A stretch of DNA of 26,228 bases from Candidatus Gallimonas caecicola (lineage in GTDB: Bacteria; Bacillota; Clostridia; Christensenellales; Borkfalkiaceae). The stretch covers positions 1-26,228 of the forward strand of contig CAJFNH010000003.1 in NCBI GenBank assembly GCA_904394195.1. The letters run 5' to 3'. Positions 1-7,651 of the stretch are shown here, one piece after another (the stretch's first letter is position 1; the number at the start of each line of letters is the position of its first letter). The translations under genes and the position numbers were made by a program. The notes beneath the pieces were generated by a model. That model ran no database searches. It saw nothing but the letters and a program-made list of their open reading frames with translations, and was not told the DNA's origin.

Positions 1-267
1 GGTGGGGGAAGTCTGCGCATCGGCGGGCTGAACGTCGGCTGCTTCGGCAAGCTGCGCTTCCTCTGCCCGCTTCTGTTTTTTATATTTTACCGAGAGGACG
101 ATCATCGTGATGATCAGCGCGATGATCAGAACAAGGATGACGCCGAGGATGATGGTCAGCACAAGATTTTCCTTCATATAGTCCCAAAGTCCTGCACCCG
201 TCGCGGCGCAGATCGACGTACTCATCCCTGTAAACGTGGTATTTGTTGCTGCCAGCATTGCGTACAT
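1..267 (-). CDS. Hypothetical single-pass membrane protein, C-terminus cut by window edge
   Basis: This is the first 89 codons of a gene that runs off the left edge. The frame is open from the ATG at 267 to base 1. An AGGAG ribosome binding site lies about 10 nt upstream of that ATG. After about 30 residues there is one long hydrophobic segment (about residues 35-60, rich in Leu, Ile and Val). It is followed by a basic stretch (KYKKQKR), which suggests the C-terminal part is cytoplasmic, and then by an Ala/Glu/Gln/Pro-rich tail. I recognise no family. The tail resembles the low-complexity tail of the ThiT-like protein at 23117-24412 and the insert in RseP, so it may be a compositional habit of this genome. 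A divergent promoter lies at 296-324. Function is unknown. Confidence 0.75.
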   Translation of the reverse strand, partial: MYAMLAATNTTFTGMSTSICAATGAGLWDYMKENLVLTIILGVILVLIIALIITMIVLSVKYKKQKRAEEAQLAEAADVQPADAQTSPT

Positions 268-295
268 TTTACATTCGCTCCTTTTTGTTTCCTCC

Positions 296-324
296 ATTTT
301 ATCACGAAAAACTGCTCCTGTCAA
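296..324 (-). promoter_or_regulatory. Sigma-70-type promoter for the leftward membrane-protein gene
   Basis: On the minus strand, TTGACA (324-319) and TAAAAT (301-296) are separated by 17 nt. The predicted transcription start is near 289, giving a leader of about 22 nt that contains the AGGAG site. Confidence 0.75.
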
Positions 325-328
325 TGGA

Positions 329-357
329 TTGACAAATATTTTTGAATGCGGTATGAT
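329..357 (+). promoter_or_regulatory. Sigma-70-type promoter for the flavoprotein pair, predicted leaderless
   Basis: TTGACA (329-334) and TATGAT (352-357) are separated by 17 nt. With the -10 box at -12 to -7, +1 falls at 364, which is the A of the chosen ATG. No ribosome binding site can therefore precede the start. Confidence 0.75.
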
Positions 358-363
358 AAGAAT

Positions 364-1494
364 ATGGTGAAAATTGTGATCATCGGGGGCGGCGCGGCCG
401 GAATGGCGTGCGCCGTCCGGCTTGCAGGCGCGGGGCGAGAGATCGTGCTGCTCGAGCGCGGCGACCGCCTGGGGCGCAAGCTTTCGGCAACGGGCAACGG
501 ACAGGGGAATGTGACCAACATGAACATGGACGTGTCCCATTATTTTACGGACGACAGGGAAAAAGCCGCCCGTATCCTTGCACGCTGCGGCGCGCACGAC
601 GTCATTTGTTTTCTGGAAGAAATGGGGGGATTGTTTTTGCCCGACGCGCGCGGCAGGGTATATCCCGCGGGGCGGCAGGCCAGCGCGGTCACCGACCTTC
701 TGCGCCGCGAGCTCTCCCTTCGCGCGGTGGACGTGCGCACGGGCACGCGTGTGGAAAAACTTGCCTGGGACGGAGCGTTCCGCCTCTCGTTTGCGGGCGG
801 CACGCTGCGGGCGGACGCCGTTGTGCTTGCCGCGGGCGGCGCCGCCGCAAGGCAGTTCGGCACGGACGGCACGGCGTATGCGCTTGCCGGGGCGTTCGGG
901 CATACGCTCGCGCCGATCTCCCCCGTTCTGGTGCAGCTGCGCTGCGACCCCGCCGCCGTGCGCGGGCTCAAGGGCATCCGCGTGGACGCGGGGCTGCGTG
1001 TTCTGCGCGGCGGACGGCAGATCTATGCCTGCCGCGGCGACGTCCTCTTTACGGAGAGCGGCGTCTCGGGCGACGCCGTGTTCCGCGCCTCCTCCCATGC
1101 CCGCGCGGGCGACGTGCTCGAGCTCGACTTTCTGCCCGATACGGGACCGGAGGCGCTTGCGCACGCCGTGCGCGAGGGCGCGGAAGGGCTGTGGTGCGTC
1201 GTCAGCAACGGGCTGGGGCGGCATATCTTCCGCTTTGCGCAGGGGAACAGGGCGCGCGTGCTCTCCCTGTTAAAGGCGTTCCCGCTGAACGTGACGGGCA
1301 CCCTCGGCTTTGACTATGCGCAGGCGACGCGGGGCGGCATCCCGCTTGCCGAAGTGACGGACAGCCTGATGAGCAAATACCGCTCCGGGCTGTATTTCGC
1401 GGGGGAGATCCTCAACGTGGACGGCGAGTGCGGCGGCTACAACCTGCACTGGGCGTTCGCTTCGGCGCTCGCCGTTGCGGAGGCGCTCAAATGA
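364..1494 (+). CDS. HI0933/BaiN-like family FAD-binding oxidoreductase
   Basis: 376-residue flavoprotein of the HI0933 family (also annotated BaiN-like or aminoacetone-oxidase-like); the physiological substrate of most members is unknown. The N-terminus is a Rossmann dinucleotide-binding motif (VIIGGGAAGMACAVRL), followed by an ERGDRLGRKLSATGNG segment typical of the family. The C-terminal signature GEILNVDGECGGYNLHWA closes the FAD site. Family members usually have GNGRCN where this protein has GNGQGN. An in-frame ATG at 346 lies upstream of the predicted transcription start, so ATG 364 is preferred and the mRNA would be leaderless. The gene overlaps the next flavoprotein by ATGA (1491-1494), so the two are probably translationally coupled. 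The family call is firm; the reaction is not known. Confidence 0.88.
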   Translation: MVKIVIIGGGAAGMACAVRLAGAGREIVLLERGDRLGRKLSATGNGQGNVTNMNMDVSHYFTDDREKAARILARCGAHDVICFLEEMGGLFLPDARGRVYPAGRQASAVTDLLRRELSLRAVDVRTGTRVEKLAWDGAFRLSFAGGTLRADAVVLAAGGAAARQFGTDGTAYALAGAFGHTLAPISPVLVQLRCDPAAVRGLKGIRVDAGLRVLRGGRQIYACRGDVLFTESGVSGDAVFRASSHARAGDVLELDFLPDTGPEALAHAVREGAEGLWCVVSNGLGRHIFRFAQGNRARVLSLLKAFPLNVTGTLGFDYAQATRGGIPLAEVTDSLMSKYRSGLYFAGEILNVDGECGGYNLHWAFASALAVAEALK

Positions 1495-3011
1495 GAAGGA
1501 CGTTCACGGGGCTCACGCTGCGCCCCCATCAGAAGGAGAGCGCGCTCGTAAAGCTGTGCGAAAGGAAGCTGCACGCGCCCTGCCGCTATTTCAAGATCCT
1601 CAAAAAATCGCTGGACGCACGCGACAAGTCGGACATCCGCTGGGTGTACAGCGTGGAGTGCGGCACCGAGCCCTATACGCCGCCTCCGCGCACCTTTGAG
1701 CGGGTGGAGCATGCGCCGCGCGTCATCGTCGCGGGCGCGGGGCCTGCGGGGCTGTTCTGCGCGCTGCGGCTCATCGACTACGGCATCGCGCCCGTCATCA
1801 TCGAGCGGGGCAGGCGGGTGGAGGAGCGCGCCGCCGATATCCGCAAGTTTTTTGAGACGGGCGTTCTGGACACCGCGAGCAACGTGCAGTTCGGCGAGGG
1901 GGGCGCGGGCGCCTTTTCGGACGGCAAGCTCAACACGCAGACCAACGATGCGCGCAACCGCGACGTCATCGATACCTTTGTCAGGTTCGGCGCGCCCGCG
2001 GAGGTCGGGTATCTGGGCAAGCCGCATGTGGGCAGCGACAATTTAAAGAAGGTCGTTGCGGCGATGCGCGCGCACATTATTGCCTGCGGCGGGGAGATCA
2101 GCTATTCGGAGACGCTCACCGATGTGCACGTCCGCGACGGACGTATCGAAGAGATCGTGACCACGCGCGGCACGCGCGCCTGCGACGCGCTGGTGCTCGC
2201 CATCGGGCACAGCGCGCGCGATACCTTTGAGATGCTGCTCTCGCGCGGACTTGTGATGGAGCAGAAGGAATTTGCCGTGGGCGTGCGCATCGAACATTTG
2301 CAGGCAGCTATCGGCAGGGCGCAGTACGGCGCGGGCTATGCGGCGCTTCCCGCGGCCGACTACAAACTGGTCTCGCACGCCTCCGAGCGCGCCGTGTTCA
2401 CCTTCTGCATGTGCCCGGGCGGCGTCGTCATCCCCGCTGCGAGCGAGGAGGGGGGCGTTGTCACCAACGGGATGAGCGACTTTGCGCGCGACGGCAGGAA
2501 CGCCAATTCCGCGCTCGTCGTGCAGGTGCGCAGGAGCGACTTCGCGAGCGAACACCCCCTTGCGGGCGTCGCCTTCCAGCGCAAGCTCGAGCGCGCCGCC
2601 TTCCGCGCGGCGGGCGGCGGCTACAAGGCGCCCGTGCAGCTCACGGGGGACTTTCTTGCGGACAAGGAGAGCTATTACTTCGGCGAAGTCAAACCGACGT
2701 ATGCTGCGGGCACGAGCTTTGTACCCATGCAGGCGATCTTCCCGCGCGCCATAACGGACGCCATGAAGGCGGCGTTGCCCGAGATGGATGCCCGCCTTGC
2801 GGGATTTGCGGCATATGAGAGCGTGCTTACGGGGGTGGAATCGCGCACCTCTTCGCCCGTGCGCATCGTGCGCGACGGCAAGACGCTGCAGGCGGCGGGG
2901 ATTGCCGGCATCTATCCCTGCGGCGAGGGGTGCGGGTATGCGGGCGGCATCACGTCTGCCGCGGCGGACGGCATCCGCGTTGCCGAAGCGATTGCAGACG
3001 GCTGCCGCTGA
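1491..3011 (+). CDS. COG2509-type FAD-dependent dehydrogenase
   Basis: 506-residue uncharacterised FAD-dependent dehydrogenase of the COG2509 type. An N-terminal domain of about 75 residues (containing a KKSLDARDKSDIRWVYSV segment) precedes the dinucleotide-binding motif VIVAGAGPAGLFCALRL. The family-typical VQFGEGGAGAFSDGKLNT stretch follows. Near the C-terminus is GIYPCGEGCGYAGGITSAAADGIRVAEAI, which closes the FAD fold. The start ATG at 1491 overlaps the TGA of the upstream flavoprotein, and there is no separate promoter, so the pair forms one operon. The substrate is unknown. A possible link is RNA- or cofactor-modification chemistry, since both genes belong to widespread but unsolved flavoprotein families; this is only inference. 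Confidence 0.88.
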   Translation: MRRTFTGLTLRPHQKESALVKLCERKLHAPCRYFKILKKSLDARDKSDIRWVYSVECGTEPYTPPPRTFERVEHAPRVIVAGAGPAGLFCALRLIDYGIAPVIIERGRRVEERAADIRKFFETGVLDTASNVQFGEGGAGAFSDGKLNTQTNDARNRDVIDTFVRFGAPAEVGYLGKPHVGSDNLKKVVAAMRAHIIACGGEISYSETLTDVHVRDGRIEEIVTTRGTRACDALVLAIGHSARDTFEMLLSRGLVMEQKEFAVGVRIEHLQAAIGRAQYGAGYAALPAADYKLVSHASERAVFTFCMCPGGVVIPAASEEGGVVTNGMSDFARDGRNANSALVVQVRRSDFASEHPLAGVAFQRKLERAAFRAAGGGYKAPVQLTGDFLADKESYYFGEVKPTYAAGTSFVPMQAIFPRAITDAMKAALPEMDARLAGFAAYESVLTGVESRTSSPVRIVRDGKTLQAAGIAGIYPCGEGCGYAGGITSAAADGIRVAEAIADGCR

Positions 3012-3156
3012 CGGCGCATTTTTTGCCGTTTTTATCGCCTTTTAATGCAAACGTCACACAACTTACACGCACGGCGTGTATAGTATAGGCAAGAAACGGG
3101 TCACGGGACAACACAAACAAACCAACCTACTCTCCACAATTTTTTCATATTCTCTC
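3012..3156 (+). other. Intergenic stretch with a 52-nt G-less tract
   Basis: No coding frame is convincing here. A TATAGT box at 3079-3084 has no good -35 partner. From 3108 to 3159 there is not a single G on the plus strand; the tract is A/C-rich then C/T-rich (contains CCTACTCTCC). It leads directly into a strong hairpin at 3157-3200. It could be the 3' untranslated region of the flavoprotein operon or the body of a small RNA. Confidence 0.35.
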
Positions 3157-3200
3157 AAAGCGGAGCGCACACCGTAGTGATACGGAGTGCGCTTTGCTTT
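3157..3200 (+). terminator. Long hairpin, probable terminator of the flavoprotein operon or of a small RNA
   Basis: The arms AAAGC-GG-AGCGCAC (3157-3170) and GTGCGCT-TT-GCTTT (3187-3200) pair with two G-U pairs. A further CCGT/ACGG inner stem closes on a six-base loop. The 3' side is moderately T-rich. A second weaker hairpin (CGTTC/GAACG, 3206-3221) followed by six Ts (3225-3230) lies just downstream. Confidence 0.5.
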
Positions 3201-3261
3201 TATGTCGTTCGGGGGAGAACGGGCTTTTTTGTCCGTACGGAAATTATTTTTCCCATCCCCA

Positions 3262-3290
3262 TTGCCAAATGCGGAAAAATGTGGTACAAT
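3262..3290 (+). promoter_or_regulatory. Promoter of the GH43 lipoprotein gene
   Basis: TTGCCA (3262-3267) and TACAAT (3285-3290) are separated by 17 nt. The predicted start near 3297 gives a leader of about 26 nt with a G-rich ribosome binding site (AAGGGGGGAAA) before ATG 3323. Confidence 0.7.
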
Positions 3291-3322
3291 AACACAAACC
3301 GATTTCAAGGGGGGAAAGTTTT

Positions 3323-5536
3323 ATGAAGCAAAGGATCAGGGCGCTTGCGCTCGTGTTCGGAAGTGCGTTCGCGCTCTCCGTGTTCGCGGCGTGCACGCCG
3401 CAGGAAGAGGAGCCGGAGACGCCTTCGGGAGACGCGGCGTCCTCCGTGCGCATCTGCTACGACAATCTCGGGGGGGGGTACCTTGACGAAGCGTACACCC
3501 GCGTGAGCATCGCGGGCGCCAGCGTGGTCGCGGGCTACAATGCTTCGGGCAGGGAGGTGGACGACGCGTCGTCCATCGCCACTTACGAGAACGGCGTGTT
3601 CACCGCCGTGTCGGCGGGCACCGTCGTCTACCGCTCTGCGGCGGGCGAGCCGGGTACCGTTGAGGTTGTGCCCGCCTACGTCACCGACCCGGGCAACCAA
3701 TATTCGGGTACGGACAGAGATTTCCAGGAGACGGGCGACGACGGCGAAAAAGTGTTGGGCAATACGCACGATCCCTCACTCATCGAGGTCAAGGACGAGG
3801 ACGGGCTCTCCGTCTACTATATCTTCTCCACGGGCTGGAACAATCAGTCCGACGCGATGTCCGGTCCCATGATGGACGAAAACACTTACGGCAACGCCAT
3901 TCACGTCTCCTACGACGGCATGAAGACGTGGATGTTCCTGGGCAGGACGTTCGATTATTCCACGCGTGACGACGATTTCGTCAATGCGCGCTCCGGGCAG
4001 TGGCTGTACACGGAGGGCGGCACGCCGCAGGAGACGGCGCGCCCGAGCACGGGCGGCAGCGATTCGGCGTACAGCTCTGCTTCCGCAAGCTGGTGGGCGC
4101 CCGATATCGTGGAAAAGCCGGACGGCAGCGGCTACTGGCTGTACACCTGTGTGGTGGACGGCGCGGGCAACAGCTCGGGCATGCTCATCGACGGCAAGTA
4201 CTATGCGCGCGCGTGTATCCTGCTGTATGAGTCGGAATCGCTCGAGCCGGGCACCTTCAAACCCGTGCTCGACGCGAACGGCGATCCCGCCGTTCTCATG
4301 CAGTCCACCATCGAGCGCGGCGAGAGCGTGCTCGACGTCAACGGCATCGACCCGCAGATCATCTATGATACCGAGGGCAACATGTACATGGCGTACGGCT
4401 CCTTCGGCTCGGGCAACTATATGGTGGAGCTCGATCCCGCGACGGGGCTGCGCAAGGACGGCATGGGCTGGCAGACGCACGACGATATCCGCAGCTGGAT
4501 CGAGAACGACATCCAGGCGCTCTACAGAGGCGATGACGTGGAGGGCGCGAACGAGGAGGGCGGCAAGTCCATCGGCTGGACGCACGACTATTACGGCACC
4601 AACATCAGCAAGCTGAACATGGAAGCGCCCGTCATCGCCCGCCACGACAACGTGACCACGATGGACGCGGACGGCAACATCCTGGAGGAGAACAAGACGT
4701 ACTACTACTCCATGCACTCCTACGACGGGCTTGCCGACAACTACCAGATGTGGGGCGGCAGAAGCGAGAGCGTTTGGGGCATATATAAGTCCACGACGGG
4801 CGGCATCGTCTACAATGCAGGCGTTGCGAACGGCGGGAACGAGGGCAACAAGTATATGGGCGGCTTCCGCTGGGAGAGCAAGAGCGCGACGAGTACGGAA
4901 TACGACTTCATGCTTCCCGGGCACAACGACTTGTTCACGTCGACGGCGGGGGTCTCGGTCGCGGCGTACATCATGCGCCGCAGCGGAAACGATACCCAGT
5001 TCGTCACGCAGCTGCACCAGTACTACCTCAACAGCTATGGCGAGATCGTCATCAATCCCAACCGCTATGCGGGCGAAGCAGACCGCGGCGTCTCGGCGCA
5101 GGAACTCTTCGCCTATACCGACGGCGGCAAGTTCAAGATGGTCGTCATGGTGAACAATGCCGACTCGACCAATACGAGCTGGTCGTCCAACAATGAAACG
5201 GTGTACAACGTCTCGCGCGACGTGGTGCTCACGCAGAACGCGGACGACGAAAACAGCGGCACCATCACGGACGGCGGCACCGTCATCGGCACCTGGAAGA
5301 TGTACGGCGACGGCTATATCCAATTCGTATTCAGCGAGACGCTCAAGGGCACGGGCGGCAGAGACAGCGGCGAGACGGTGTACTACGGCGTGGTGCGCCC
5401 CGCATGGCTGGGCGATCAGAACAGGTCGGGCTTCACCATCACCTGCCTCGGCCAGACGGAGGGCAACGTGCGCAGCATGTCCATGTTCATGAACAACTAT
5501 TCGACGATCACGGGTGATTCGCTCGTGGGCGAATGA
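3323..5536 (+). CDS. Secreted GH43-family lipoprotein, probable endo-1,5-alpha-L-arabinanase
   Basis: 737-residue exported glycoside hydrolase that probably cuts alpha-1,5-arabinan outside the cell. A signal peptide ends in SVFAAC, and Cys24 is the likely lipidation site. Residues about 42-118 look like a bacterial Ig-like (BIG2) domain. The GH43 five-bladed propeller follows, with the three expected acids: Asp150 in THDPSL (base), Asp343 in NGIDPQI (pKa modulator) and Glu434 in NMEAPV (acid). WWAPDI and GRSESVWGIY are also GH43-arabinanase-like. The C-terminal 120-150 residues (GTWKMYGDGYIQFVF ... YYGVVRPAW) match the arabinanase C-terminal beta domain. The gene has its own promoter and terminator, and there is no transporter or sugar-catabolic neighbour. 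The family is firm; arabinan specificity is inferred. Confidence 0.85.
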   Translation: MKQRIRALALVFGSAFALSVFAACTPQEEEPETPSGDAASSVRICYDNLGGGYLDEAYTRVSIAGASVVAGYNASGREVDDASSIATYENGVFTAVSAGTVVYRSAAGEPGTVEVVPAYVTDPGNQYSGTDRDFQETGDDGEKVLGNTHDPSLIEVKDEDGLSVYYIFSTGWNNQSDAMSGPMMDENTYGNAIHVSYDGMKTWMFLGRTFDYSTRDDDFVNARSGQWLYTEGGTPQETARPSTGGSDSAYSSASASWWAPDIVEKPDGSGYWLYTCVVDGAGNSSGMLIDGKYYARACILLYESESLEPGTFKPVLDANGDPAVLMQSTIERGESVLDVNGIDPQIIYDTEGNMYMAYGSFGSGNYMVELDPATGLRKDGMGWQTHDDIRSWIENDIQALYRGDDVEGANEEGGKSIGWTHDYYGTNISKLNMEAPVIARHDNVTTMDADGNILEENKTYYYSMHSYDGLADNYQMWGGRSESVWGIYKSTTGGIVYNAGVANGGNEGNKYMGGFRWESKSATSTEYDFMLPGHNDLFTSTAGVSVAAYIMRRSGNDTQFVTQLHQYYLNSYGEIVINPNRYAGEADRGVSAQELFAYTDGGKFKMVVMVNNADSTNTSWSSNNETVYNVSRDVVLTQNADDENSGTITDGGTVIGTWKMYGDGYIQFVFSETLKGTGGRDSGETVYYGVVRPAWLGDQNRSGFTITCLGQTEGNVRSMSMFMNNYSTITGDSLVGE

Positions 5537-5550
5537 CCGGAAAAACAGCA

Positions 5551-5581
5551 CCCCCGCGGCAGCCGCCGCGGGGGCTCTTTT
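5551..5581 (+). terminator. Intrinsic terminator after the GH43 gene
   Basis: A perfect 10-bp stem (CCCCCGCGGC, 5551-5560, with GCCGCGGGGG, 5565-5574) has an AGCC loop and is followed by CTCTTTTC. It lies 14 nt after the stop codon. Confidence 0.85.
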
Positions 5582-5623
5582 CTTCGGATGGCGGTCCGTT
5601 TGCGAAATTATTTTCCACGGGTA

Positions 5624-5652
5624 TTGCAATCCGCGCGCGTTTGCGGTATAAT
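5624..5652 (+). promoter_or_regulatory. Promoter of the fbp gene
   Basis: TTGCAA (5624-5629) and TATAAT (5647-5652) are separated by 17 nt. The predicted start is near 5659, leaving a short leader with an AGGGGGA ribosome binding site before ATG 5673. Confidence 0.75.
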
Positions 5653-5672
5653 CGGAGGCAGGGGGAACAGAT

Positions 5673-7634
5673 ATGCAGGACAGAAAATATCTTGAACGGC
5701 TCTCGGTGCAGTTCCCGACGGCGGCGTCGGCGGCAACGGAGATCATCAACCTTTCGTCGGTGCTCAACCTTCCCAAGGGGACGGAGCACTTTATCACGGA
5801 CATCCACGGCGAGTACGAGCCCTTTTTGCACATTCTGAAAAACGGCTCGGGCTCCATCCGCAAGAAGATCGAGGAGGAGTTCAAGGGCTCCCTTTCCATG
5901 AAGGAAAAGAAGTCCCTTGCCACGCTCATCTACTATCCGTCGGAAAAACTTGCCCGCATCGAGGCGACGGAGGAAGATCTGGACGACTGGTATAAGACGA
6001 CCATCTACCGCCTGGTACGGGTGAACAGGCGCATCGCCTCCAAATACACCCGTTCGCGCGTGCGCAAGGAACTTCCGCGCGATTACGCGTACATCATCGA
6101 AGAACTCCTCGGCGAAAAGGAGGAGGTGGAGGATAAGGAGGCATACTATAACGGCATCATCTCCGCCATCATTGCCACCAAGCGGGCGCGCCATTTCGTC
6201 ATCGCCTTCTGCAACCTGATCCAGCGGCTCGCCGTTGACCGCATCCATATTTTAGGCGATCTGTTTGACCGCGGCCCGGGCGCGCATATCATCATGGATA
6301 CGTTGATGGGTTTTGACAATGTGGACTTCCAGTGGGGCAACCATGATATCTGCTGGATGGGGGCGGCGAGCGGGAGTCTGGCGTGCATCGCCTCCGTGGT
6401 GCGCATCTCGGCAAAGTACGGCAACTTTTCCACCGTGGAAAACGGCTACGGCATCAACCTGCTGCCCCTCGCCAAGTTTGCGCTCGATACCTATGCGGAC
6501 GATCCCTGCGACTGCTTTGTCATCAACGGCTCGCAGAGCTATGAGCCGTACGACCCCGATATGGACCGCAAGATCCACAAGGCGATCACGATCATCCTGT
6601 TCAAGCTGGAGGGGCAGCTCATCGCCCGTCATCCGGAATATAATATGGAGGGGCGCAGGCTTCTCGGCAAGATCGACCGCGAACAGGGGACGGTCACCAT
6701 CGACGGCAGGGCGTACAGACTGGAGGATACCAACTTTCCGACCATCGATCCCGCCGATCCCTACCGTCTGTCCGCCGGGGAAGCGCTCGTCATGGAAAAA
6801 CTGCGCTATGCCTTTGTCAACAGCGAAAAACTGCGCAGGCACGTTGCCTATCTGTTCACGCGGGGCAGCATGTACCGCGTGTGCAACGGGAATCTGCTCT
6901 ATCACGGCTGCGTTCCGCTCGAGGAGGACGGCTCCTTCAAAAAGGTGCGCGTGGGGGAGAAGTATTACAGCGGCCGCGCATTGTTCGACGAACTGGAGAG
7001 CTGGGCGCGCAAGGGCTACTATCTGCCAGACGGCGAGGAAAAGCAGTTCGGGCAGGACACCATGTGGTTCATGTGGGCGAACGAAAATTCCCCGCTGTAC
7101 GGCAAGGAGCGCATGACCACCTTCGAACGCTATTTCGTGAAGGATGAGAGCTGTTATTTCGAGGCGAAAAATTCCTATTACAATTATCTCAACGACGATC
7201 GGGTGATCTCGGCGATCATGCGCGAGTTCGGGCTCGACCCGGCTTCTCCCGCTTCGCATATCATCAACGGGCACATGCCCGTACATCTCAAGCGCGGCGA
7301 AACGCCCATCCGGTGCGGCGGAAGACTTCTGATGATCGACGGCGGCATGTCCCGCCCCTATCAGAGCGAGACGGGCATCGCGGGCTATACGCTCATCGGC
7401 AATTCCTACGGCATGCGCCTTGTCGCCTACGAGCCGTTCCGCTCGGCGGAGGACGCCATCCGCAGCGAGAGCGATATTCACTCGGTCACGGAAGTCGTTC
7501 AAAAGACCAATTACCGTCTGTCCATCCGCGATACGGATGAGGGCAGGCGCATGCAGGAGACCATTGCGGAACTCACCGATCTGCTCGAAGCATACCGGCT
7601 GGGCGTCATCCGCGAAAAGAATATGAGGATCTGA
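5673..7634 (+). CDS. fbp: Class III fructose-1,6-bisphosphatase
   Basis: 653-residue cytoplasmic enzyme that removes the 1-phosphate of fructose-1,6-bisphosphate in gluconeogenesis. The length matches the Firmicutes class III family. It has a metallophosphoesterase core: D43-x-H45 (TDIHGE), GDLFDRG around D196/D199, GNHD at 222-225, then INGHMPVHLKRGETP and the GGRLLMIDGGMS segment. The class III insert (about 60-165 and 245-330) is present. Its promoter lies directly upstream, and the gene for a CoA-disulfide reductase begins 17 nt after its stop, so the two appear co-transcribed. Class III enzymes are typical of Bacillus and Clostridia. Identity is secure. Confidence 0.95.
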   Translation: MQDRKYLERLSVQFPTAASAATEIINLSSVLNLPKGTEHFITDIHGEYEPFLHILKNGSGSIRKKIEEEFKGSLSMKEKKSLATLIYYPSEKLARIEATEEDLDDWYKTTIYRLVRVNRRIASKYTRSRVRKELPRDYAYIIEELLGEKEEVEDKEAYYNGIISAIIATKRARHFVIAFCNLIQRLAVDRIHILGDLFDRGPGAHIIMDTLMGFDNVDFQWGNHDICWMGAASGSLACIASVVRISAKYGNFSTVENGYGINLLPLAKFALDTYADDPCDCFVINGSQSYEPYDPDMDRKIHKAITIILFKLEGQLIARHPEYNMEGRRLLGKIDREQGTVTIDGRAYRLEDTNFPTIDPADPYRLSAGEALVMEKLRYAFVNSEKLRRHVAYLFTRGSMYRVCNGNLLYHGCVPLEEDGSFKKVRVGEKYYSGRALFDELESWARKGYYLPDGEEKQFGQDTMWFMWANENSPLYGKERMTTFERYFVKDESCYFEAKNSYYNYLNDDRVISAIMREFGLDPASPASHIINGHMPVHLKRGETPIRCGGRLLMIDGGMSRPYQSETGIAGYTLIGNSYGMRLVAYEPFRSAEDAIRSESDIHSVTEVVQKTNYRLSIRDTDEGRRMQETIAELTDLLEAYRLGVIREKNMRI

Positions 7635-7651
7635 AGGACGGATAAGAACGT

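Noticed and set aside
346..363. Upstream ATG as start of the first flavoprotein
   Set aside because: It lies within the promoter spacer, upstream of the predicted transcription start; the conserved protein begins at the next ATG.
3206..3230. Second hairpin with six Ts as a strong terminator
   Set aside because: The stem is only 5 bp and is separated from the T-run by GGC, so it is at best a weak helper to the hairpin before it.
3776..5929. A long open frame antisense to the GH43 gene
   Set aside because: It runs through the GH43 terminator and the fbp promoter, has a His/Arg/Val-biased composition, and is explained by codon bias of the real gene on the other strand.
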